DNA from: Rossellomorea sp. AcN35-11
GTDB taxonomy: Bacteria; Bacillota; Bacilli; Bacillales; Bacillaceae_B
DNA: 64,000 bases
Reading direction: 5' to 3'
NCBI GenBank assembly: GCA_030388825.1
Contig: CP128835.1
Location: 558,001 to 622,000, forward strand
The notes beneath the pieces are model-generated. The model was not told the origin of the DNA. It searched no databases and was given only the letters and a program-made list of their open reading frames with translations. The position numbers and the translations under genes were made by a program. Positions 55,003 to 63,099 of the stretch are shown piece by piece; positions within the stretch are counted from its first letter, which is position 1, and each line of letters starts with the position of its first letter.

Positions 55003-56171
55003 TTATTTTAAAGCATCCTTAGCCAGCAAACTTATGACCATATCATCCATGGGAGGGTTATGGAGACCAGCCCTCACGTCTCGATAATATCGCTGCATCG
55101 GATTGGAGCGGAATAGACTTCTTGCTCCAACAATCCTCATGGCTTCATCCACAATGTGAAAGGCACTGTTGGTAACAACATGTTTAACGGAAGCAAGCTC
55201 CGAAGCCATGTTTCTCCTTTTGGCCGGCTCCCTCCCCCATTTATCTGCCACTGAGTATAGGATTTGTCTGGCCTTGAAAAGTTCCAATTCAATTTCCCCG
55301 ATTTTCCGTTGAACTTCAGGTACATCTTTGATGGGCCCTGGCAGGCTGTTTGGTGAATACTCCTTCGCAAACCGGACTGCGTAGTTGCGAGCGGCTATTG
55401 CAACACCTATATAACAAGCGGGTATGTGCAATAACCATGCCTTTGGAACATCGTTCTTCCCCCTTGGATTCACACTATCACGCTCCACTAATGCAGACAG
55501 TGGGAGCTCTACATCTAGAAGGACGAGATCATCACTGCCGGTCCCCTTCATGGAAATGGTATCCCACGTTTCTTCAACCTTCACTCCCTGCACATGATGA
55601 TTCACCAGGAAGAACCCTTTCTCTTCAGAATCACCAATTGTGGCGGATACTAACGAATAGTCAAGGACCCTGGCCATGGAAGTAAAGGTTTTCCGGCCGT
55701 TCAACAGCCAACCCTTTTCGGTTTTCACTGCCTTGGTCTGGGGGAAGCCCTCCCCTGGTCGGGCTTCCGGTTGCCGGCTCTGTTGCCGCCCGATTAATGA
55801 GTGCCTTGTTTGTGACAATTTCCTCACAAAGTCCCTTGAATACTTCTTCATCCCATATCCTGTTTTCCGTCATTTCCATCAGTCCGCCTAAATGCCAACC
55901 AATGGACAGTGCTGTTGCTGCATCCCCGGTTGCCAGCCTTTCTTGTATCATTACGAGTTCATATAAACTGATTTCTTCTCCCCCCGTATTCCTTGGGCAG
56001 AGTTAATGTCCCATATCCCTTTTTCTTCAGATCATTGAAATTCTCATATGGAAAGACGTCTTCCCTGTCATACCCTTCCCCACGTTCCGAGAACACGTCA
56101 GCCAGCCCACCGGCCAACTCCAAAAGCTTTCTTTGTCGGTCATTCTGTATATAAGGTTCATATAAGTCCAT
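55003..56171 (-). pseudogene. acyl-CoA dehydrogenase family protein, two +1 frameshifts
   Basis: Flavoprotein of the ACAD family, about 388 residues when repaired. Start ATG 56171. First break: six C at 55980-55985 (plus), after LTLPKEYGG; one fewer gives EEISLYELVMIQERLATGD. Second break: five G at 55740-55744, after ATEPATGSPTRGGLP; one fewer gives QTKAVKTEKGWLLNGRKTFT. The rest is intact: SMKGTGSDDLVL near 175, KWGREPAKRR, EAMRIVGARSLFRSNPMQR near 350. Substrate unknown; no other fatty-acid genes are adjacent. Two events in one gene could mean true decay, but both look like miscalled runs. Confidence 0.83.
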
Positions 56172-56367
56172 TAAAATCAGCACCTCCTCATTGACACCTA
56201 ACGCTATGACGTTCTTTTATTCATCATAAACAATTCCCATCTCTAACTCAACAATATTGTTTACTAATCTGATCGGAATACAATTTTTACTATAATCCGT
56301 ATAGATTCATTTTCAACTAACCATTCTAAGGGTAGGCTACTTGTATGTTTTTTAGGAGGGAACTGCC

Positions 56368-56877
56368 TTGAGACGTAATAAGAATAAACTTTACATACTG
56401 ATTCTTATGCTCCTTTCATGGGTATTCCTGTTTCTTGCAGGAAAAGAAAGCATAAAGAAATATTTACCCGCTTCTATCTTTATGTCCATTCTCGTTTATT
56501 GTGAAAATGTGATAGCGGAGAAAAAGAAATGGTGGATGATCACAACGAAATTAGTTCCGAAAGCAAACGGAATCCTGCCCTTTGTCATCGGGGTATTTCT
56601 ATCCGGCTCCGTATGGATTTTGAAATTAACGTATTCGAACTTTTATCTCTATGTGGTAGTCAATCTTTTGGTCGATGCATTCTTTACATACCCCTTTTAC
56701 TCCATTTTCAAAAAGATGGGGGTATGGAGGATGGTCCGCATGAAGCAATATCAGTTATCCATGTTGTTTTTTATTAAGTCCATACTCATGTATGCTTTTC
56801 AGAAATATATCAGTGATCGGTTCTTTTCCATTTCTCTTTCGAATACCGGCAGTGAATCACTTGACCGGAATCAATGA
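56368..56877 (+). CDS. hypothetical membrane protein, CBO0543-like
   Basis: 169 residues, four membrane segments (LYILILMLLSWVFLFLAG near 8; ASIFMSILVYCENVIAEKKK near 35; ILPFVIGVFLSGSVWILKL near 70; FLYVVVNLLVDAFFTYPFYS near 92). TTG start at 56368 follows AGGAGGG by seven bases. The pattern resembles the CBO0543 family of spore-formers; role unknown. Confidence 0.72.
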   Translation: MRRNKNKLYILILMLLSWVFLFLAGKESIKKYLPASIFMSILVYCENVIAEKKKWWMITTKLVPKANGILPFVIGVFLSGSVWILKLTYSNFYLYVVVNLLVDAFFTYPFYSIFKKMGVWRMVRMKQYQLSMLFFIKSILMYAFQKYISDRFFSISLSNTGSESLDRNQ

Positions 56878-56896
56878 AAAGCCGTCTATTCGAAAG

Positions 56897-56933
56897 AAAA
56901 GACCTGCTGCCAGTGGAGGCAGCAGGTCTTTTC
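56897..56933. terminator. terminator between the membrane protein and the alanine symporter
   Basis: AAAAGACCTGCTGC / GCAGCAGGTCTTTT perfect stem, eight-base loop. Confidence 0.92.
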
Positions 56934-56940
56934 ATAGATA

Positions 56941-58398
56941 TTAAGAAGCGTTTTCTTTGTCTTCTGCTTTATAGCCTTGTTCCCAGAATTCTGCATTCTT
57001 GATGCCAAGCTTTGTAGAGTTAAAGACTGGATCAAGACCTTGCTTCTTCTGTTCTTCATAGTCCTTCAGTGCTTTCAGGGCAGGTTTGGCCAGAATGAGA
57101 ATAGCAATGAGGTTCAGCCACACCATGATACCTAGACCGATATCACCCAGTGCCCATGCCAATGCAGCCTCTCTCACTGCTCCATAGAATGTTGCTACAA
57201 GAAGGACAACCTTTAAAATGGTCATCGCCACTTTTGAATTTTTCCCTCTCAGTAAGTAAGCGACATTCGTTTCTGCCATATAATAGTAGGCCATAATGGT
57301 TGTAAAGGCAAAGAAGAATAAGGCGATGGCGACGAATGATGCTCCGAATCCAGGAATGACAGATTCAATGGCTGCCTGTGTATAGCCAGGACCGGCTTCG
57401 ACTCCTTCTAAATTGTTTGCAAGCATGGTTCCATCAGGTGCTTCTGTATTGAAAGAACCTGTGAACAAGATCATAAACGCTGTTGCCGAGCATACAAGAA
57501 GGGTATCGATATAAACGGAAAACGCTTGAACCAACCCTTGTTTTGCAGGATGGGAAACCTCTGCAGAAGCTGCGGCGTGAGGTCCTGTACCCTGACCTGC
57601 TTCATTGGAATAAATCCCACGTTTTACACCCCATGACACGGCCATCCCGATGATTCCACCAAAAGCCGAATCAAAACCGAATGCGCTCTTGAAGATCAAG
57701 GCAAAAACCGCAGGGATTTCAGTTATATTCATTCCCACAATGACCAGGGAAAGAAGGATATAGGCAATGGCCATAAATGGCACAACATAAGAAGCAACTC
57801 CGGCAATACGTTTTACACCACCAAAGATGATGACACCGATGAGGACGACTAGACCGATCCCTGTTACGGTAGTGCTAAGACCAAATGCATTTTCAAGACC
57901 TAATGCAATGGAGTTTGATTGAATTCCAGGCATCAGTATACTCATTGCAAGTAGCGTGGCAATTGAAAATAGTACAGCATACCATTTCCAGCCGATCCCT
58001 TTTTCAATATAATAAGCCGGCCCTCCACGGTATTCCCCATCCTGCTTCACCTTGTAAATTTGAGCAAGAGTGGATTCGATGAAGGCGCTGCTTGCCCCGA
58101 TGAACGCGATTGTCCACATCCAGAAAACCGCTCCCGGTCCACCGAAAGCAATGGCCGTTGCCGTACCGGCAATATTCCCCGTTCCGACACGACCCGACAA
58201 TGAAAGAGCCAGAGCCTGGAATGAAGATACCCCCGCACTGGAGCTTCCACCTTTAAACATTTGAATGACCATGTCTTTAAACAATCTTACCTGTAAGAAC
58301 TTCGTTAAAATAGAAAATAGTAAGCCTACCCCAAGACAAAAATAAATCATGACCGGTGACCAAAGTATCCCTACCAGTTCGCCAATAAAAGCTTCCAT
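56941..58398 (-). CDS. alsT: sodium:alanine symporter (AGCS family)
   Basis: 485 residues with about 10-11 membrane segments: VGTGNIAGTATAIAFGGPGA near 70 (family signature), STLAQIYKVKQDGEYRGGPA near 110, NEAGQGTGPHAAASAEVSHP near 262. Takes up alanine, glycine or glutamine with Na+. Charged cytoplasmic tail. A good promoter precedes it. Which amino acid is carried cannot be read. Confidence 0.92.
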   Translation of the reverse strand: MEAFIGELVGILWSPVMIYFCLGVGLLFSILTKFLQVRLFKDMVIQMFKGGSSSAGVSSFQALALSLSGRVGTGNIAGTATAIAFGGPGAVFWMWTIAFIGASSAFIESTLAQIYKVKQDGEYRGGPAYYIEKGIGWKWYAVLFSIATLLAMSILMPGIQSNSIALGLENAFGLSTTVTGIGLVVLIGVIIFGGVKRIAGVASYVVPFMAIAYILLSLVIVGMNITEIPAVFALIFKSAFGFDSAFGGIIGMAVSWGVKRGIYSNEAGQGTGPHAAASAEVSHPAKQGLVQAFSVYIDTLLVCSATAFMILFTGSFNTEAPDGTMLANNLEGVEAGPGYTQAAIESVIPGFGASFVAIALFFFAFTTIMAYYYMAETNVAYLLRGKNSKVAMTILKVVLLVATFYGAVREAALAWALGDIGLGIMVWLNLIAILILAKPALKALKDYEEQKKQGLDPVFNSTKLGIKNAEFWEQGYKAEDKENAS

Positions 58399-58441
58399 GG
58401 CATTTCCCCCTTTTTTTGTATAAATGTTCTAACTATTAAGA

Positions 58442-58471
58442 ATTATATTTTATTTGACACATTTTAGACAA
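58442..58471 (-). promoter_or_regulatory. promoter of the alanine symporter gene
   Basis: Minus strand -35 TTGTCT (58466-58471), 18-base spacer, -10 TATAAT (58442-58447). Confidence 0.7.
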
Positions 58472-58578
58472 TCTTTTTTTGTTGATCCATCCAAAAAAAA
58501 GAGGAAAAACCCTTATAAGACAAGACTTTTTTACTCATAAAAAAAGTTTGGGGCATCTTAAAAAAGGAGGTGAAAAAT

Positions 58579-58827
58579 ATGTCTAGAAGAAAACTTCTTG
58601 TCCCAGAATCCAGAAAGGCCATGGATGATCTGAAAGCAAAAGTTTCAGGTGTCCAACAAACGGATGAGGCAAAATATGAGGCGGCAAGAGAACAGGGTAT
58701 TCCTCTACAAAAGGGATATAACGGGAAGCTGACATCAGTGCAGGCAGGGAAAGTAGGCGGCAGGATCGGTGGAAATATGGTGAAGGAACTTGTGAGGATG
58801 GCCCAGGAGAATATGAACAAGAAATAG
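58579..58827 (+). CDS. alpha/beta-type small acid-soluble spore protein
   Basis: 82 residues, DNA-binding spore protein. RRKLLVPESRKAMDDLKAKV at the start, EAAREQGI near 38, LTSVQAGKVGGRIGGNMVKE near 52 and LVRMAQENM at the end match the SASP signature segments (ANGSVGGEITKRLV...MAQQQL), with an insertion in between. ATG at 58579 follows AAGGAGGTG. A minor member of the family rather than SspA/B. Confidence 0.85.
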   Translation: MSRRKLLVPESRKAMDDLKAKVSGVQQTDEAKYEAAREQGIPLQKGYNGKLTSVQAGKVGGRIGGNMVKELVRMAQENMNKK

Positions 58828-58935
58828 AACCAACAGCGGGGTGGTAACCAAATTCTGTTTCAATATGTAAAGATGCATGCCGAAGAGATGTTTGAGCATT
58901 TAAAAAGCTGACATCCAGTACAAGATACTGCCATG

Positions 58936-59460
58936 TCAGCTTCGCTCCTTGGGATATCCTTTAACATGCTTCATGACTCCTCTGTTTGGGTCATGTGTTT
59001 TGCCAATCACTGAAAAACCTCCGTCTGCCTCTAAAATAACCATATTCACCTCTTGCATCGAGGCATACCCATTATCACGCACTGCCTGAAAGACATCCAT
59101 CTCCGCTATTCTTTCCTTTTTCATCCTCTCTTTGATGAAATGATCACGGTAGAATAGTAAGCTTGGTGATGATTTAACTAATTGGTCCACATTGTGAAAT
59201 CGGACAGATAACCAGGCCACAATGTACTGCATTCCAATTAATACAAGATATGCTGTAATCCCCTCGGCTAAAGGTACTTTTTTATTCAACAGGATAATTC
59301 CCAATACGGATCCAATTCCAACCGTTACCACTAGGTCAAAAGCATTCATCTTAGATAACGTTCGTTTCCCAGAGACTCTCAACAGGACGATCAAAGCCAC
59401 ATAAGCCAGTACTCCCACGATCAAAATACGATAGATTCCATACCAAGTTCCAAAAAACAT
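58936..59460 (-). CDS. DUF421 family membrane protein (YetF/YkjA-like)
   Basis: 174 residues: three membrane segments (YGIYRILIVGVLAYVALIVL near 8; MNAFDLVVTVGIGSVLGIIL near 38), then a soluble C-terminal domain with the family motif near 100-130: SLLFYRDHFIKERMKKERI, and VNMVILEADGGFSVI near 140. Common in Bacillus spore-formers; function unproven, linked to germination-type proteins in some. Confidence 0.88.
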   Translation of the reverse strand: MFFGTWYGIYRILIVGVLAYVALIVLLRVSGKRTLSKMNAFDLVVTVGIGSVLGIILLNKKVPLAEGITAYLVLIGMQYIVAWLSVRFHNVDQLVKSSPSLLFYRDHFIKERMKKERIAEMDVFQAVRDNGYASMQEVNMVILEADGGFSVIGKTHDPNRGVMKHVKGYPKERS

Positions 59461-59532
59461 CTTTTATCACCTAATACTTCGTTTTTTTTTACGATTCCCT
59501 TAGAAGCAACGTCCAAAACATTCAATCCCTGA

Positions 59533-60180
59533 TCAGTTGGCCCGAAGAACCTCTTTTAACTTATCAAGGTCCTGATATATTTTCTTTTCTAAAGAGCGGT
59601 TGTAAAAAATCGAAGCAGGGTGATAGGTCGGAAAGATGGAGTAGCTTTCTTCGCTCATGATCCATTCATTGGAATGGAGATCCTTGAGCCTCCTCACTTT
59701 CGATTCAATTAATCGGCCGTGAACCTCAGAGATCGTGCAGCCCTTTCCCAACAGCCTCTGTAAACCGATATTCCCCAACGTCACAAGCTGTTTTGGCTTT
59801 ATGTGTTGAAGCTCGTAATCAAGGATCGGCGCATGTGCCAGCTGTTCTTTCAGATTAGGGGCTCTGTTATATTTCTTCTCTTCCCCCTCTTTTGATACTA
59901 CTTTATAGGGTCTGCTTCTGACAGTGGAGGTAAAGTATATGTCTTCTCTTGGGACCTTAAGATATTGAAAGAACTCATCCAGCACTTTACCCGCGCGACC
60001 GCTGAACGGTATCCCATTATGAATTTCCGTTTCACCCGGGGCTTCCCCGACGATCATGATAGTGGGGTGCTCGGGTCCTCTCCCATATACGAACCCTTCG
60101 CAGGCATAGGGCTCCATCCTTTTCTTGCAGATCTCGACTAATTCTTCCGGCAGCACGTGCATCATCCTTTGTTTATTCAT
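59533..60180 (-). CDS. uracil-DNA glycosylase, family 4/5-like
   Basis: 215 residues. Motif 1 MIVGEAPGETEIHNGIPFSG near 45 with GRAGKVLDEFF; EDIYFTSTVRSRP near 80; motif 3-like TYHPASIFYNRSLEKKI near 185; LVTLGNIGLQRLLG near 135. Removes uracil from DNA. Start uncertain: ATG at 60180 has no clear ribosome site, whereas a GTG at 60156 follows AAAGGATGA. The frame open to 60402 overlaps the divergent ydaG promoter and is not coding. Confidence 0.86.
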   Translation of the reverse strand: MNKQRMMHVLPEELVEICKKRMEPYACEGFVYGRGPEHPTIMIVGEAPGETEIHNGIPFSGRAGKVLDEFFQYLKVPREDIYFTSTVRSRPYKVVSKEGEEKKYNRAPNLKEQLAHAPILDYELQHIKPKQLVTLGNIGLQRLLGKGCTISEVHGRLIESKVRRLKDLHSNEWIMSEESYSIFPTYHPASIFYNRSLEKKIYQDLDKLKEVLRAN

Positions 60181-60224
60181 TACAGTTGTTATTCCCACAG
60201 AACAAACACTGTACACATTCCCAT

Positions 60225-60251
60225 GTTTATTTCGCCTTAAGAACAGGAATA
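60225..60251 (+). promoter_or_regulatory. possible sigma-B promoter of ydaG
   Basis: GTTTAT (60225-60230), 15 bases, GGAATA (60246-60251) resembles sigma-B GTTTAA and GGGTAT. The downstream gene is a general stress protein, which fits. Confidence 0.45.
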
Positions 60252-60287
60252 GTATGGTTACAACAACAAACAAAGGAGATGGATCAG

Positions 60288-60710
60288 GTGTCACAAGCTG
60301 AACTGAAACAACAGATTTTAAACGTTCTTGAGGACAGTAAGGTCGGGACGCTGGCAACGGTGAAAAACAATAAGCCTCATTCCCGTTATATGACATTTTC
60401 ACATGATGAATTTACCCTCTATACCCCAACAAATAAGAAAACCCATAAGACAGATGAAATCGAGGATAACCCCAACGTTCATATTCTTCTCGGTTATGAG
60501 GGTGAAGGGTATGGGGATACCTTCGTTGAAATCGAAGGGCTCGCTTCCATCGAAGAATCGTCTCATTATAAAGAAAAGCTGTGGAATGACCATATGGAGA
60601 AATGGTTTAAGGGACCTGATGATCCCGAATACATCGTTCTGAAAATCCAGCCCACCAGCATCCGCTTGATGAATGATGAGAGTGATTCCCCGCAGACATT
60701 TGAATTATAG
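60288..60710 (+). CDS. ydaG: general stress protein YdaG-like, pyridoxamine phosphate oxidase fold
   Basis: 140 residues from the GTG at 60288, nine bases after AAAGGAG; equals B. subtilis YdaG in length. Split-barrel flavin-binding fold: LEDSKVGTLATVKNNKPHSR near 12, TLYTPTNKKTHKTDEIEDNP near 42, VHILLGYEGEGYGDTFVEIE near 63. General stress protein 26 type, no known reaction. Confidence 0.88.
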   Translation: MSQAELKQQILNVLEDSKVGTLATVKNNKPHSRYMTFSHDEFTLYTPTNKKTHKTDEIEDNPNVHILLGYEGEGYGDTFVEIEGLASIEESSHYKEKLWNDHMEKWFKGPDDPEYIVLKIQPTSIRLMNDESDSPQTFEL

Positions 60711-60713
60711 TTG

Positions 60714-60742
60714 TTGACAACATTATGAAAAGATGATATATT
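60714..60742 (+). promoter_or_regulatory. strong sigma-A promoter of the ncRNA
   Basis: -35 TTGACA (60714-60719), 17-base spacer, -10 TATATT (60737-60742). It begins four bases after the ydaG stop. Confidence 0.85.
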
Positions 60743-60748
60743 TGTTTA

Positions 60749-61088
60749 TTGTAATCTTGTAACATACATTGAAACGATTAGAGAAGATAATTCGTAATTC
60801 TATTCTGTTTTGATTTAACAACTTATTCACACTGGATCGGCTTCGGAGCCGTTAGGATGTAAGAGAGGTAGGGCTTACGTCGTTTAGGTATATCAAACGA
60901 CTCAAGGAATTGCCCGCGGCTGTTTATTATCTGCAAACGTTCAAGATATAAATATATTACTTGTGATGTTGCAAGTTACAGAGTTGTCTTTATCCGATTA
61001 AGGCAGCACAGAGGGATCGCTAACGGGATGATTAGCCCTCTGTAAGAAAAAACACCTCAAAAGTGCTGACTTTTGGGGTGTTTTTTTG
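60749..61088 (+). ncRNA. structured noncoding RNA of about 340 nt, family not recognised
   Basis: It has a promoter, no ribosome site or credible reading frame, several stable hairpins (GGCTTCGGAGCC near 60840; GTCGTTTAGGTATATCAAACGAC near 60880; GGGC...GCCC around it; CAGAGGG...CCCTCTG at 61011-61042) and a strong terminator at its end. No plus-strand gene follows it (the next plus-strand gene is outside the window), so it is not a leader. It does not match 6S, tmRNA, RNase P or SRP RNA sequences as I know them. raiA- or OLE-type large RNAs were considered but not recognised. Confidence 0.7.
61047..61088 (+). terminator. terminator of the ncRNA
   Basis: ACACCTCAAAAGT pairs with ACTTTTGGGGTGT (one mismatch), followed by seven T. 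Confidence 0.92.
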
Positions 61089-61160
61089 TATTTGATGTAA
61101 ATTATGACTAATTTATAGACTGTAGCGTATTTTCCATGTAAGAATGTACAGCGGGAATCC

Positions 61161-61280
61161 GTTTTATTTTCAATTTCTGGATTTTATTTTCAATTCTAGG
61201 ATTTTATTTTCAAATCCCCATTTTTATTTTCAATTCCAAGATTTTATTTTCAAATCCCCATTTTTATTTTCAATTCCCCG
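61161..61280. repeat. six tandem 20-bp units, ATTTTATTTTCAATTCCCCG type
   Basis: Units start at 61161, 61181, 61201, 61221, 61241 and 61261. TTTTATTTTCAA is constant, the last eight bases vary; units 3 and 5 are identical. Between the ncRNA and the convergent ABC gene. Not coding. Confidence 0.88.
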
Positions 61281-61317
61281 TTTTTCAATACACAACTCTC
61301 TCATCACACCATCCACC

Positions 61318-63099
61318 CTAACCGCTCTCCTTCAACTGACTATGATACAACCCATGATAGAACCCTTTCTGCTTCAGAAGCTCATCATGAGAGCCCCGTT
61401 CAATGATTCTCCCTTGAACAAGGACCAGGATTTGATCGGCCTGTCGGATGGTGTTGAGGCGATGGGCGACCACTACGCTCGTTCTGCCTTTCATCAGACG
61501 TTTGAGGGCTTCCTGGATCTTTAGTTCGGTAATCGTATCAATGCTGCTTGTTGCTTCATCAAGGATAAGGATCGATGGGTTCGAGAGGATCGCTCTTGCG
61601 ATGGATAGTAATTGTTTTTGCCCCTGACTGATCCCATTCCCTTCATGCTTTAAGTATGTGTCGTAGCCCTCAGGCATTTTATCAATAAAAGAATGGGCAT
61701 TTGCCAGTTTCGCTGCCTCCTTTACCTCTTCATCAGAAGCGTCGAGTCTGCCATAACGGATATTGTCTGCAATGGTGCCCTGAAACAGGAAGCTATCTTG
61801 CAGGACAAAGCCCATCTGCCTGCGCAAACTCTTCCGCTTAATACGCTGGATATCGTGACCGTCAATTTCGATCCTGCCTTCATTCAGCTCATAAAAACGG
61901 GAGAGGAGGTTGGTGATCGTGGTCTTTCCTGCTCCAGTCGGTCCCACCAGGGCAACGGTCTCACCTGGTGTGATGGAGAAGGATACATCCTGGAGGGTGC
62001 GATCCCCTTCTTCATACGAAAAGGAAACATGCTGGAACACTACTTCCCCCTCAACAGAATCGATTTCAACAGCATCTCCTTCATCCTTGGCCTCCTCCTC
62101 TTCGTCGAGGATCTGAAACACTCGCTCAGCACCTGCAATCGCCGATAATAACGTGTTGTATTGGTTTGCAAGCTCATTCAACGGACGGGTGAATTGGCGG
62201 GCATATTCAGCAAAAATCACGATTACACCGATCGTGATCATCCCATTCAAAGCAAATATCCCTCCGACGCATGCAATGACGGCGAAACTCAAATTGTTCA
62301 ACACATTCATGAGCTTCGGGATAAATCCTGAATAGGTATCGGCCCAATAGGCAGCCGTTCTCAATCGTCGATTTTTTTCGTTAAAGTCCTTTATGGCCGT
62401 TTCTTCACGTGAAAAGGTTTTGATAATAGAGTGACCAGAAATCGTTTCTTCGATATAGCCGTTAAGCTCACCGATATTCTGTTGATATCGTTTGAATAAA
62501 CGACCAGTACGCTTCGTGATCCATTTCATCCCGATGACCATGAGGGGAACGATGGTCAAGGTAATCAGGGTAAGCAACGGACTAAGCCACAACATGATCG
62601 ATATGGTTCCAACCAACGTCAGGACACTGGATATGATCTGAATGAACGAGCTATTCAGCGTTGAACTCACATTATCTATATCATTTGTCACTCTGCTCAT
62701 CAGTTCTCCATGTTTGCGTTTATCAAAGAAAGGGATCGATAGTTGGTGCAATTGGTGGAAAAGATCCAGCCTCAAGCGGTAGACCGTATCCTGTGCCACA
62801 CCAATCATCCAATAATTTTGGAACCATATGGACAGAGAATGAAAGATGTAAACGGCTGTCAGGATGAAAATGAGCTGCATCAAACCTGACGTCTCTTTCA
62901 TTACAATATATTCATCTATTGCTTTTCCCACAAGGAATGGACCTAATAGTGCCGCTACTGAGCTGATAAACACCATGAGAATCACAAGGTAAAGGATCAC
63001 TTTCATTCTTGAAAGATAGCCCCACAGGCGCAGCAGCGTCCCTTTTGCATCCTTCGCCTTATCTTCTTTTCCTACTTTCTTTCGGACATGCCTAGACAC
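61318..63099 (-). CDS. ABC exporter, fused membrane and ATPase domains (YfiC-like subunit)
   Basis: 593 residues from the GTG at 63099, nine bases after GAGGGGG; that start overlaps the previous gene's repaired stop by eight bases. Six-helix exporter domain (LVILMVFISSVAALLGPFLVG near 40; MLWLSPLLTLITLTIVPLMV near 165), then Walker A GPTGAGKTT near 390, Q-loop LQDSFLFQGTIADNIRYG near 435, signature ISQGQKQLLSIARAIL near 490 (Q replaces the first G), Walker B LILDEATSSID near 512. Heterodimer with the gene upstream; multidrug or lipid exporter type. Confidence 0.9.
   Translation of the reverse strand: MSRHVRKKVGKEDKAKDAKGTLLRLWGYLSRMKVILYLVILMVFISSVAALLGPFLVGKAIDEYIVMKETSGLMQLIFILTAVYIFHSLSIWFQNYWMIGVAQDTVYRLRLDLFHQLHQLSIPFFDKRKHGELMSRVTNDIDNVSSTLNSSFIQIISSVLTLVGTISIMLWLSPLLTLITLTIVPLMVIGMKWITKRTGRLFKRYQQNIGELNGYIEETISGHSIIKTFSREETAIKDFNEKNRRLRTAAYWADTYSGFIPKLMNVLNNLSFAVIACVGGIFALNGMITIGVIVIFAEYARQFTRPLNELANQYNTLLSAIAGAERVFQILDEEEEAKDEGDAVEIDSVEGEVVFQHVSFSYEEGDRTLQDVSFSITPGETVALVGPTGAGKTTITNLLSRFYELNEGRIEIDGHDIQRIKRKSLRRQMGFVLQDSFLFQGTIADNIRYGRLDASDEEVKEAAKLANAHSFIDKMPEGYDTYLKHEGNGISQGQKQLLSIARAILSNPSILILDEATSSIDTITELKIQEALKRLMKGRTSVVVAHRLNTIRQADQILVLVQGRIIERGSHDELLKQKGFYHGLYHSQLKESG

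Noticed and set aside
60186..60402. Overlapping N-terminal extensions of ydaG and the uracil-DNA glycosylase
   Set aside because: They overlap each other on opposite strands over the promoter region; ribosome sites support GTG 60288 and a start near 60180.
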